Assembly (NCBI GenBank): GCA_003225495.1
Contig: QIAJ01000041.1
Coordinates: forward strand, 1 to 38,346
Origin: Acidobacteriota bacterium
GTDB lineage: Bacteria > Acidobacteriota > Terriglobia > Terriglobales > Acidobacteriaceae
DNA: 38,346 bases
Reading direction: 5' to 3'
The notes under the pieces were generated by a model. The model saw nothing but the letters and a program-made list of their open reading frames with translations, was not told the origin of the DNA and made no database searches. The position numbers were made by a program, and so were the translations under genes. Below, piece by piece: positions 16,182 to 23,388 of this stretch. Numbering within the stretch: position 1 is the first letter of the stretch; every line of letters starts with the position of its first letter.

Positions 16182-17533
16182 GTTCCGCTTTGGCGTACCG
16201 GACAGAACCCGGCAGCATCGATCCAAAGCATCGTCGCGGTCTGTCTCACTCCATCCAACTCGCCGGGGCGACGGTCGTACTCTTAGCCGCGCCCCTGGCC
16301 TTTGGCGCCGTCGAACCGTGGGCAATTTTCTTGCTGGAGGCGAGCGCCGCGTTGCTTTTGCTGTGCTGGGGATACCGTCAGTGGGCAAATCGGGAACTCA
16401 CCATCCTTCCACATCCGCTGTATGCCCCCATGATGGCCTTCGGCGCGCTCGTTATAGTTCAGTGGCTGACGGGCATCACCGCGTACAGGCATGTCACTTA
16501 CTCTCTTCTGGTTCTCTACCTGGGTTACGCCATGCTTGCCTTTGTAATCACGCAAGCCCTACGGCGTTCGTCTCAGTTGCGGCCGCTAGCCTGGTTGGTT
16601 TGCGGTTATGGTGCGGTGGTGGCTGCTTTCGCGTTGCTTCAGGGAATCGCTCCCAACGGAAAGCTTTACTGGATCTGGCCCCTCGAACAGGGAGGGCTGA
16701 TCTACGGTCCCTACGTCAATCACAATCATTACGCCGGTCTGATGGAGATGCTCACCCCATTCCCCCTGGTGCTCGCACTGTCTCGTCATGCCAGAGGAAA
16801 CCTTAAGCTGATCGTGGCGGGAATCGCCGCGCTGATGGCTGGAACAATTTTCCTCTCCGGCTCGCGCGGGGGCATGATCGCTTTTGGGGTTCAAGTCGTC
16901 CTGCTCGCGGTGCTTCTTCGCGCCCAGCGCGGAGCCTGGAAACAGCCGCTCGTCATCGGACTGTTTCTGGCAGTGATGATCGGTTTTCTCGTCTGGATCG
17001 GCGGAAACGAACTCACTCATCGACTGGCCAGCATCCAGTCGGAAACTCGCCAGGAACTCACCGGGGGAGTGCGCTTCACCATTGATCGCGATTCCCTGCG
17101 CATGTGGCGGGAAAAGCCCTTCATGGGATGGGGATTAGGAACGTTTCCGGTGGTATATCCGCGGTTCCGCAGTTTCTACACCAGCTTTTTCGTCAACCAG
17201 GCTCACGACGATTATGTTCAACTGCTGGTCGAGACCGGAATCGTGGGGTTCGCCATTGCGCTATGGTTTCTGATTCTCACTTTCCGTCGAGCCTCCGTGA
17301 AATTGGCAAACTGGACCGAAACCGTCAACGGCACACTCACAGTGGCTGCGCTCGTTGGCTGCACCGGCATCCTGGTCCACAGTTTTCTGGACTTCAATCT
17401 TCAGATCCCGGCGAATGCCGCTCTGTTTTATGTTCTATGCGCCGTTGCTGCCTCAGGCTCAATCCAGGAATCACAGCGGCGCCGCTCGCGCCGCGGCAGC
17501 CTTATCCTCGAACCGGTTTCAGACCAATCCTGA
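16178..17533 (+). CDS. O-antigen ligase/Wzy-like polymerase
   Basis: A 451-residue polytopic membrane protein with about 10-12 hydrophobic segments (for example LAGATVVLLAAPLAFGAV, FLLEASAALLLLCWGY, LIVAGIAALMAGTIFLSGSRGG, PLVIGLFLAVMIGFLVWIGG). The Wzy_C (WaaL/PglL-superfamily) region includes NHNHYAGLMEM near residue 183, FLSGSRGGMIAF, and the periplasmic-loop MWREKPFMGWGLGTFPVVYPRFRSFY and NQAHDDYVQLLVETG. Members transfer lipid-linked glycans or polymerise repeat units at the periplasmic face. GTG start at 16178 overlaps the previous stop. No flippase (Wzx) or priming glycosyltransferase is present in this window. Confidence 0.88.
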   Translation: MSSALAYRTEPGSIDPKHRRGLSHSIQLAGATVVLLAAPLAFGAVEPWAIFLLEASAALLLLCWGYRQWANRELTILPHPLYAPMMAFGALVIVQWLTGITAYRHVTYSLLVLYLGYAMLAFVITQALRRSSQLRPLAWLVCGYGAVVAAFALLQGIAPNGKLYWIWPLEQGGLIYGPYVNHNHYAGLMEMLTPFPLVLALSRHARGNLKLIVAGIAALMAGTIFLSGSRGGMIAFGVQVVLLAVLLRAQRGAWKQPLVIGLFLAVMIGFLVWIGGNELTHRLASIQSETRQELTGGVRFTIDRDSLRMWREKPFMGWGLGTFPVVYPRFRSFYTSFFVNQAHDDYVQLLVETGIVGFAIALWFLILTFRRASVKLANWTETVNGTLTVAALVGCTGILVHSFLDFNLQIPANAALFYVLCAVAASGSIQESQRRRSRRGSLILEPVSDQS

Positions 17534-17597
17534 CGCGGGTGGGCACCCAACCATCGCGTTGGTGTTTGGCTATAAACAAGATAATGTGGCGCTGAAA

Positions 17598-17699
17598 ATG
17601 GCTCAGCGGACCAGATGCCCTTCTTGCCAAACCGAGGAGGTACCTAGTTCTTACCGTGATCCCAAGGGTTTGGGGCTTTTACGGCGATGTTTTCCGTGA
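17598..17699 (+). pseudogene. Truncated zinc-ribbon-like remnant
   Basis: A 33-codon reading frame starting MAQRTRCPSCQTEEV and ending LLRRCFP then TGA. It has one CPxC knuckle, like the first half of small two-knuckle zinc ribbons, but stops before a second CxxC. It is followed by non-coding sequence up to the PilZ start at 17746. It may be a decayed gene, a short real peptide or chance; there is no clear Shine-Dalgarno sequence. Apart from this the stretch 17534-17745 shows nothing. Confidence 0.4.
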
Positions 17700-17745
17700 T
17701 ATAACCCCCCTAAGCTACTCATCAGGCTCTGTGCTGGGAATTCAC

Positions 17746-18123
17746 ATGAATCTGGCTACCGAAAAGCTCCAGGGCCAGGATAGAGGAGGGGTTGTGTCCG
17801 AAGCGCGTACCGGGAAAAGGTTTCCGCTGGAATTGCCGATCAAGATTCATAAGGGCGATACCGCGGCCGACACCAGCGGCGTGACCGGCAACCTGAGTGC
17901 TGCCGGAGTCTATATTCGTGCCGATGCTGCCCTCGAGATCGGCTCACCTGTCGAGTTTGAGATCACCCTTCCGCCGGATGTAACCGGTGGCAAAGAAGAT
18001 GTCGTTATCCAGTGCCGCGGCCGCGTCGTGCGGACCGACGAACCTGCGGCCGGCGCCGCTCCTGGGGACAACCGGGGAGTGGCCTGTGTAATCGATTCCT
18101 ATGAGTTCGTTCGCAACTCTTAA
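17746..18123 (+). CDS. PilZ domain protein (probable c-di-GMP binder)
   Basis: A 125-residue protein. The c-di-GMP motif of PilZ is visible as RTGKR (RxxxR, residues 21-25) and GNLSAAGVYI (D/NxSxxG, residues 49-54), followed by beta-strand-rich VEFEITLPP, IQCRGRVVRTDEP and GVACVIDSYEF. Proteins of this type sense cyclic di-GMP and often control exopolysaccharide secretion, which fits its place just after the Wzc/ligase genes. ATG 17746 (MNLATEK) is preferred; an upstream in-frame start at 17656 would add 30 residues translated from sequence overlapping the zinc-ribbon remnant. The regulator at 18139 begins 15 bases after its stop, so both are probably one transcript. Confidence 0.85.
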   Translation: MNLATEKLQGQDRGGVVSEARTGKRFPLELPIKIHKGDTAADTSGVTGNLSAAGVYIRADAALEIGSPVEFEITLPPDVTGGKEDVVIQCRGRVVRTDEPAAGAAPGDNRGVACVIDSYEFVRNS

Positions 18124-18138
18124 CGTGGAGCGCAATCC

Positions 18139-18816
18139 ATGCTGAAGCTCATTCTGGCCGACAATCAGGCGATATTCCGGGCCGGCATCGCCAAAGTGCT
18201 GGCCGTCGAAGACGAAATGCGCATTGTGGCCCAGGCGCAAACCACCGAGCAGATGTTGATGGCGCTCGACAAGTTTAGGGCCGCCGTGCTCGTCATTGCC
18301 GGAGGCTTCCACTCCGACTTCAATGCCGTGCTCATATCCGCCAATAAAAATAAAACCCGAGTCGTCATCCTCGCCGACACAGGCGAAAGCGCCCAGCGTT
18401 ATATGGCCGCCGGCGCCCACGGGGTCGTCTACCGGAACGTCACCAGCGCAGCCCTGGTGGACTGCGTCCGCAAGGTGGCTCGCGGAGAAACCTGGGTTCA
18501 GGACATGGCCGTCCCCAGCGAACTGACCGAGAACGATATGGTCGGACTGAGAGTCCGTGACCGCCTGACCGCAAAAGAACTGCGCATCGTGGCCCTCATC
18601 GTTCAGGGATACAAAAACAAAGAAATCGCCACCCAACTCGGCACTACCGAGCAGGTAATCAAGAACTACCTGCGCAACGTCTACGACAAAATCGGCGTCT
18701 CCGACCGTTTGGAACTGGCGTTATTCACTATTCACCACCGCATCCTGAACGAAGCCGCATCAGCCGTGGCGAACGCTGTGCCCGCACCACCGCAAGGGGC
18801 GGGCGTACCGAACTAA
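18139..18816 (+). CDS. NarL/FixJ-type regulator with degenerate receiver domain
   Basis: A 225-residue protein. Residues 1-120 fold like a receiver (LILADNQAIFRAGIAKVLAVEDEMRIVAQA, TRVVILADTGESAQRYMAAGAHGVVYRNVT). However, where NarL-family proteins have the phospho-acceptor Asp (VVLLDL) it reads VLVIAG, and the conserved Lys after the last switch strand is Arg. The C-terminal LuxR helix-turn-helix is intact: LTAKELRIVALIVQGYKNKEIATQLGTTEQVIKNYLRNVYDKIGVSDRLELALF. It should bind DNA without classical phosphorylation, perhaps responding to another cue or to the neighbouring PilZ protein. A hairpin terminator follows. Role in controlling the adjacent exopolysaccharide genes is inference. Confidence 0.88.
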   Translation: MLKLILADNQAIFRAGIAKVLAVEDEMRIVAQAQTTEQMLMALDKFRAAVLVIAGGFHSDFNAVLISANKNKTRVVILADTGESAQRYMAAGAHGVVYRNVTSAALVDCVRKVARGETWVQDMAVPSELTENDMVGLRVRDRLTAKELRIVALIVQGYKNKEIATQLGTTEQVIKNYLRNVYDKIGVSDRLELALFTIHHRILNEAASAVANAVPAPPQGAGVPN

Positions 18817-18833
18817 GATTTTTTTCGAATAGG

Positions 18834-18857
18834 AAAGGCCACCCAAGGGCGGCCTTT
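18834..18857 (+). terminator. Hairpin terminator after the regulator gene
   Basis: AAAGGCC at 18834-18840 pairs with GGCCTTT at 18851-18857, and the inner CCC/GGG extends the stem across one mismatch. It lies 18 bases past the stop at 18816. A T-run (18819-18825) precedes the hairpin rather than following it; only GTTT follows, so efficiency is uncertain. It could also act on the minus strand, where AAAGGCC is read the same way. Confidence 0.7.
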
Positions 18858-18942
18858 GTTTATGCAGGGCGGACACTCTTGTCCGCCGCCGTTGTTCTTG
18901 CTGTTGCCTTTGCCTTTCGCTGAAAAGTATCGCCGATCCGCC

Positions 18943-19488
18943 CTACTTCCCGCCCCTGTCGCCCGACCGCCGCATCATTTCCACCGGCGCACTGTCATGA
19001 TCCTCAAGGAAGCTCTCCAGACTTTCTCCCTGCACCTCTCCAATCTTCTCCAGCAATCGCACACACCGGTTCCACCGGAGCACCGCATCATCGTTATGCG
19101 GTGGCCGAATTTTCTCCGCCTCTTCAAAGCATCGCATCGCCTCGTGGAAAGAGCCGACCAGCATGTGCGCCGGACGCCCCGCTCGGATCTGGGCTTTCGC
19201 CCGGCGTTCCTGAAGAAGTCCCAGGTAGTACATACGCTCATAGGGATCGCCGAGCGCTTGAAAGATTTTCTCCGCCTCGGCGTATCGGTCTGAAGTCTGC
19301 CCTTCGAACTGATCCGTGATCGTCAGCCCCAACAACCGCTGCGCAACCTGGTTTTCAGGATCGGCCGCCAGGATGTCGTTGCAAATCGACTCCGCTTCTT
19401 CCGGCTCGTTCAAGTAGCGGTACAACTCCACTTTGGATAGCGCTTCCGCAACGCCGTCTTTCGAGATCGTCTTTAACTTGAGCTCCAT
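18943..19488 (-). CDS. Small TPR-like protein at the end of the frd operon
   Basis: A 181-residue soluble protein with helical repeats: SKVELYRYLNEPEEAESICNDILAADPENQVAQRLLGLTI, then RYAEAEKIFQALGDPYERMYYLGLL and SFHEAMRCFEEAEKIRPPHNDDAVLRWNRCVRLLEKI. No signal peptide or enzymatic motif is seen. ATG 19488 has a strong GGAGGA about 5 bases upstream; a longer open frame to 19581 would run into the frdD coding region. It starts 32 bases after the frdD stop and is on the same strand, so it is probably cotranscribed with the fumarate reductase. A role in assembly or scaffolding of the complex is possible but unproven. Confidence 0.78.
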   Translation of the reverse strand: MELKLKTISKDGVAEALSKVELYRYLNEPEEAESICNDILAADPENQVAQRLLGLTITDQFEGQTSDRYAEAEKIFQALGDPYERMYYLGLLQERRAKAQIRAGRPAHMLVGSFHEAMRCFEEAEKIRPPHNDDAVLRWNRCVRLLEKIGEVQGESLESFLEDHDSAPVEMMRRSGDRGGK

Positions 19489-19520
19489 GACATCCTCCGA
19501 GCCCGAAATTCTTTCTCTGC

Positions 19521-19871
19521 TTAAATCTTTAACAATAAATATCCACTCAATAATGTTCCGACCAGCGCTCCGCCATAACAAAGAACAAAGATCGCTTCAT
19601 TGAGATGCTTCACTTGCAGCCCGTCGTAAAGCGTAAAGCGAAAACGGTGTGCCCAATGAAATAGCGGCAGCGAGCACACGACAAAAAGAAAAATTCGAGC
19701 CAGCGGCGATCGCGCCAGGGTCAACAGATGTTCGTAACTCGGTTGGGGCAGCCATCCCAAAGGAAAAGCCACTCCAAATAGAAACAAGAGAACCGGGATA
19801 AACACCGCAGCCACTACTCCACCTGCGCTGAACAGCAACCAGAAGAACCCTTCGTTCGATGGCTTGCTCAT
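19521..19871 (-). CDS. frdD: Fumarate reductase subunit D (membrane anchor)
   Basis: A 116-residue membrane protein with three hydrophobic segments (FFWLLFSAGGVVAAVFIPVLLFLFGV, IFLFVVCSLPLFHWAHRF, AIFVLCYGGALVGTLLSGYLLL). E. coli FrdD is about the same length (119) and shares the FWxLFxAGG opening, PLGWLP and LPLxxxxHRxxxxxxD. It anchors FrdAB and helps form the quinol site with FrdC. ATG 19871 overlaps the frdC stop as ATGA. Confidence 0.88.
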   Translation of the reverse strand: MSKPSNEGFFWLLFSAGGVVAAVFIPVLLFLFGVAFPLGWLPQPSYEHLLTLARSPLARIFLFVVCSLPLFHWAHRFRFTLYDGLQVKHLNEAIFVLCYGGALVGTLLSGYLLLKI

Positions 19872-20284
19872 GACTTCCTCAAGACAAACCAGGCGATCGC
19901 CGCCGAGGCAACCACCCACAACACATAGTTAGGAGCCGCCACCAGAAATTCAGGGACGCGTTTCCCGCCCACCCGAACCGGCATCGCTCGGGGCGCTAGG
20001 TTGAACCACGTAATCGTATGCAGCAACAAAAAGCAGAACGCAATGATGTTGAGCGCGAGCATCCAGGGAGCTTGCATCCGATGCGTGAAGTGGGCATAGG
20101 CATCGGGACCCTTAAGCAGTGATCGCAACAGCAGCAGAGTCACCACTACCGACCATGCCACCGCCACGCTGGTCAGTTCGCGAAGAATAAACAACGAATA
20201 GCGCCATGAGCCCATCCACCAGTAGGTGGACACCGGCGCCCGGTACCAGCGCGGATGGAATTCAGTCGAAGGCTGGACGCTCAT
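19868..20284 (-). CDS. frdC: Fumarate reductase subunit C (membrane anchor)
   Basis: A 138-residue membrane subunit beginning [37 protein letters not shown], close to the FrdC opening (YxRPMxxxWWxxxxFYxxYMxRE). Three hydrophobic segments follow ([74 protein letters not shown]). The segment [15 protein letters not shown] matches FrdC closely. ATG 20284 overlaps the frdB stop. Together with FrdD it carries the quinol-binding site in the inner membrane; no haem ligands typical of Sdh anchors are evident. Confidence 0.9.
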   Translation of the reverse strand: MSVQPSTEFHPRWYRAPVSTYWWMGSWRYSLFILRELTSVAVAWSVVVTLLLLRSLLKGPDAYAHFTHRMQAPWMLALNIIAFCFLLLHTITWFNLAPRAMPVRVGGKRVPEFLVAAPNYVLWVVASAAIAWFVLRKS

Positions 20285-21051
20285 GGCCGAACCTCTTTGC
20301 TCTGATCTTCGCTGCCTCGCGGCAGGATAAAGCCCTTCACCCACTCCAGCGCAGCTTTCAGTTTGTACTGTTGGATCGCCCCAGCCGGGTCAACATGCTT
20401 CGGACAAACCCGCGTGCATTCGCCAACAAACGTGCACCCCCAAATTCCCTCCGGATGCGCCAACAAACCCAGCCGCTCCTCCGCCCCCTGGTCGCGATTG
20501 TCCATGTTGTAGCGTTGTGCGAGCGCCAGCGCCGCCGGTCCCACAAATGTCGGCTCCAGCCCCACCACCGGACAAGCCGCATAGCAAAGCGTGCAATTGA
20601 TACACATGCTGAACTGTTTGTAGATGTCCAACTGCTCGGGCGTCTGCAGAAATTCGCCGGCGCTAAGGGGCGGCTCGTCCTTGCGAATGAGCCATGGCTT
20701 GACGCTTTGCAGCTTGACCAGGAAATCACTGAGTGCGGTAACCAGATCGCGGATCACCGGAAAATATCGTAGCGGCTCAACTCGCACGGTCGCGCCATTC
20801 CCGTACGAAGAAAGAAAAGTCGCGCAGGTAAGCTTCGGTTCGCCATTGACCATCATCCCGCAGCTGCCGCACACGCCCATCCTGCACGACCAGCGGTAAG
20901 TCAGCGATCCGTCAACCTTATCTTTGATATGGTTGAGCGCGTCGAGTACAACCCATTCTTTGCGGAAGGGCACTTCGAAAGATTGGAACGAAGGCTTCTC
21001 GTCCTTCTCCGGAGCGTAGCGTGCAATTTCCAGGACGATCTTCTCTGCCAT
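20281..21051 (-). CDS. frdB: Fumarate reductase iron-sulfur subunit
   Basis: A 256-residue electron-transfer subunit. The [2Fe-2S] cluster ligands are C56, C61, C64 and C76 ([22 protein letters not shown] spread over residues 55-76); the [4Fe-4S]/[3Fe-4S] ligands are in [11 protein letters not shown] (C150, C153, C156, C160) and [13 protein letters not shown] (C206, C212, C216). It carries electrons from quinol in FrdCD to the FrdA flavin. It starts one base past the frdA stop. Length and motif spacing match E. coli FrdB (244 residues). Confidence 0.94.
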   Translation of the reverse strand: MAEKIVLEIARYAPEKDEKPSFQSFEVPFRKEWVVLDALNHIKDKVDGSLTYRWSCRMGVCGSCGMMVNGEPKLTCATFLSSYGNGATVRVEPLRYFPVIRDLVTALSDFLVKLQSVKPWLIRKDEPPLSAGEFLQTPEQLDIYKQFSMCINCTLCYAACPVVGLEPTFVGPAALALAQRYNMDNRDQGAEERLGLLAHPEGIWGCTFVGECTRVCPKHVDPAGAIQQYKLKAALEWVKGFILPRGSEDQSKEVRP

Positions 21052-21052
21052 G

Positions 21053-22831
21053 TCACCCCGCTTGCTTGATTCCGTCTTTCGGCTTTTCCTCCTGCCCGTA
21101 CACGCGCTCTCCCGGAGGCCAGCGCGTGATCTTCACCGGCAGATAATCCACCTTCAACGAGCCGTCGGAGTTGCGGCGCACCAGTGAATGGGCAAGAAAC
21201 CTTTGGTCATCGCGCTCCGGGAAATCCGTGCGCTGGTGCGCGCCGCGAGACTCGGTACGATGCAAAGCGCATTCCACGATCGATTGCGCCACATCCAGCA
21301 TGTATCCCAATTCCAGCGCCGACGTCAGTTCGGTATTAAACGTCTGACTATGATCATCAAGACTGATATTCGCATAGCGTTCCTGCAGCTCGCGAAGCTT
21401 ATTACCAGCTTGCGACAAGGTCGACTGTTCGCGATAAATCCCTGCGCCGCTCTCGACCGCTTTCTGCATTTCGTCCCGCAGAGTGGCGATGCGCTCTTGG
21501 CCTCCGGACTTGTGCAGATACTGTTGCTCCAGCCTCTTCTGTTCATCAGTCGCCTGCGCCAGGACGCGGCCGTTCGGCATTTTCTGCCCGACGGCGAACT
21601 CGGCCGCCGCCCGGCCCGCCCGCGCTCCAAACACCAGGCACTCGGTCAGCGAATTGGATCCCAAGCGGTTCGCGCCGTTGATACTGACGCATGCCACTTC
21701 TCCGGCGGCAAACAATCCGCCCAGAGAAGTCGCTCCGTTAATGTCGGTGCTCACTCCACCCATCATGTAGTGCACGACCGGCCGCACGGGAATCAGCTCG
21801 TTTACCGGATCGATGTTTTCGTACTTCATGCAAAGTTCGCGAACAAACGGCAACTTGGCATTGATCAACTTCTCGCCCAGGTGACGCAGATCCAGATGAA
21901 CCACCGAGCCATACTCGGTCTTAACCGTCCGCCCCTTCTGATCTTCTTTCACAAATGCCTGCGACAATCGATCGCGCGGCCCCAGTTCCATCGAGCGCAG
22001 GACGGGCTTGGCTTGCGGCGTCCCCAGGTTGTAGTCCTGCAGATACCGGTACCCGTCCTTATTAATCATGTAGCCGCCCTCGGCGCGGGCAGCCTCCGTG
22101 ATCAGGATGCCTGTAAAAGGAAGGCCGGTTGGATGGTATTGCAGGAATTCCATGTCCTTGAGCGGAGTGCCCGCGCGTTGCACCAGTGCCATGCCGTCGC
22201 CGTTCTTGATGTTGGCATTGGTCGTAAACGGAAAGATGCGGCCGCAGCCGCCAGTACAAACGATCACTGCCTTCGCCGTGATGGCCTGAATCTTTCCCGA
22301 CATCACATCGATCGCGACCACGCCTTGTACGCGCCCGTCATCCACCAGCAACTTGGTGACAAACCACTCGTCGTAGCGTGTGATCGGTTGGTACTTTAGG
22401 CTGGTTTGAAACAGGGTGTGGAGCATGTGGAAGCCGGTCTTATCGGCGGCAAACCACGTACGCTTCTTTTTCATTCCACCGAAAGCGCGCACGGCGATGT
22501 GGCCATCAGGCTCCCGGTTCCACGGACAGCCCCAGCGTTCCAGCCGCAACAATTCTTGCGGAGCTTCCTTGACGAACGCCTCTACGGCATCCTGGTCGCA
22601 CATCCAGTCGCCGCCGGAAATCGTGTCGTAGGCATGCTCGTCGAGGCTGTCATCAGGCTTGGCCACTCCCGCCGCGCCGCCCTCGGCCGAGACCGTGTGG
22701 CTGCGCATGGGATAGACCTTCGACACGACCGCAATGCTGAGTTTGGGATTGACTTCGGCGGCGGCAATTGCGGCGCGCAGGCCAGCGCCTCCGCCACCTA
22801 CGAGAAGAATGTCATGCGACCGTATTTCCAT
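21053..22831 (-). CDS. frdA: Fumarate reductase flavoprotein subunit
   Basis: A 592-residue catalytic subunit that reduces fumarate to succinate. The FAD-binding [10 protein letters not shown] is at residues 12-21, the covalent-flavin histidine in [11 protein letters not shown] (H45), [42 protein letters not shown], the active-site [45 protein letters not shown] and [17 protein letters not shown] follow in order. These stretches are strikingly like the E. coli-type quinol:fumarate reductase rather than SdhA. First gene of frdABCD; the ATG at 22831 lacks an obvious Shine-Dalgarno sequence. The complex allows anaerobic fumarate respiration or reverse succinate oxidation. Confidence 0.95.
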   Translation of the reverse strand: MEIRSHDILLVGGGGAGLRAAIAAAEVNPKLSIAVVSKVYPMRSHTVSAEGGAAGVAKPDDSLDEHAYDTISGGDWMCDQDAVEAFVKEAPQELLRLERWGCPWNREPDGHIAVRAFGGMKKKRTWFAADKTGFHMLHTLFQTSLKYQPITRYDEWFVTKLLVDDGRVQGVVAIDVMSGKIQAITAKAVIVCTGGCGRIFPFTTNANIKNGDGMALVQRAGTPLKDMEFLQYHPTGLPFTGILITEAARAEGGYMINKDGYRYLQDYNLGTPQAKPVLRSMELGPRDRLSQAFVKEDQKGRTVKTEYGSVVHLDLRHLGEKLINAKLPFVRELCMKYENIDPVNELIPVRPVVHYMMGGVSTDINGATSLGGLFAAGEVACVSINGANRLGSNSLTECLVFGARAGRAAAEFAVGQKMPNGRVLAQATDEQKRLEQQYLHKSGGQERIATLRDEMQKAVESGAGIYREQSTLSQAGNKLRELQERYANISLDDHSQTFNTELTSALELGYMLDVAQSIVECALHRTESRGAHQRTDFPERDDQRFLAHSLVRRNSDGSLKVDYLPVKITRWPPGERVYGQEEKPKDGIKQAG

Positions 22832-23054
22832 GGATCAAACACTCGCGGCCGCACCTGGAAAGATACCCGCTTCCACCCCGACCTGAGCGACCGCACATTC
22901 TGTCAAGAATCGCCTGCGGAAGCAAGGGCTGGTTTCATCGGGTAGGTGGTCGGCTTTTCAAAGGCACCCTCAGGATGAGCTACCTTGCCCATCGTGTTGG
23001 AGTTTGGAGGAATTGGTGAGACTATTGGAACAGAAAGTAACAGAGGGTATTGGC

Positions 23055-23333
23055 ATGAAATACCGAGTTGCTATGTGGGCGGGTATTGGTTTTCTAGTTG
23101 CGGGCTGTTGGGCATTTTATGCTTTCGTCACCACACCTCCAACAATGACATCTGTGGACCCCATTCTAACTTTCGTAGAATTTACTTGTCCAATTGTGTT
23201 TGCGAGTATGCATTTCCACTTTGCCCTCGGATTATATTGGTCTCTTCTGGCGAATGCTGCCACCTACGGTCTGATCGGTCTCATCGTGGAGAGCCTGCGC
23301 AGCAACTTCGTTAGGCAGGCTCATTCAAACTGA
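23055..23333 (+). CDS. Small multi-pass membrane protein of unknown function
   Basis: A 92-residue protein with three hydrophobic stretches (MWAGIGFLVAGCWAFYAFV, PILTFVEFTCPIVFA, LYWSLLANAATYGLIGLIVESL). ATG 23055 (MKYRVAM) has AGAGGG about 8 bases upstream and is preferred to a start at 23004. I recognise the general pattern of short acidobacterial hypothetical membrane proteins (GxxFLVAGCWA, LLANAATYxLxGLIVE) but no function. It stands alone between the divergent frd operon and the kinase gene. The 22832-23054 gap before it shows no further gene. Confidence 0.7.
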   Translation: MKYRVAMWAGIGFLVAGCWAFYAFVTTPPTMTSVDPILTFVEFTCPIVFASMHFHFALGLYWSLLANAATYGLIGLIVESLRSNFVRQAHSN

Positions 23334-23388
23334 CCTATTTCCCTTTCATTGACTCGGCCATTTCCCGCAACGTAACATTCTCCCGGCG

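Noticed and set aside
17656-17745. Longer start for the PilZ protein
   Set aside because: The added 30 residues overlap the zinc-ribbon remnant and have no PilZ similarity; MNLATEK at 17746 gives a normal-length domain.
21188-22399. Long plus-strand open frame of 403 codons
   Set aside because: It is the antisense shadow of frdA, whose minus-strand frame matches FrdA motifs throughout; the antisense product is rich in His/Arg/Gln and shows no domain.
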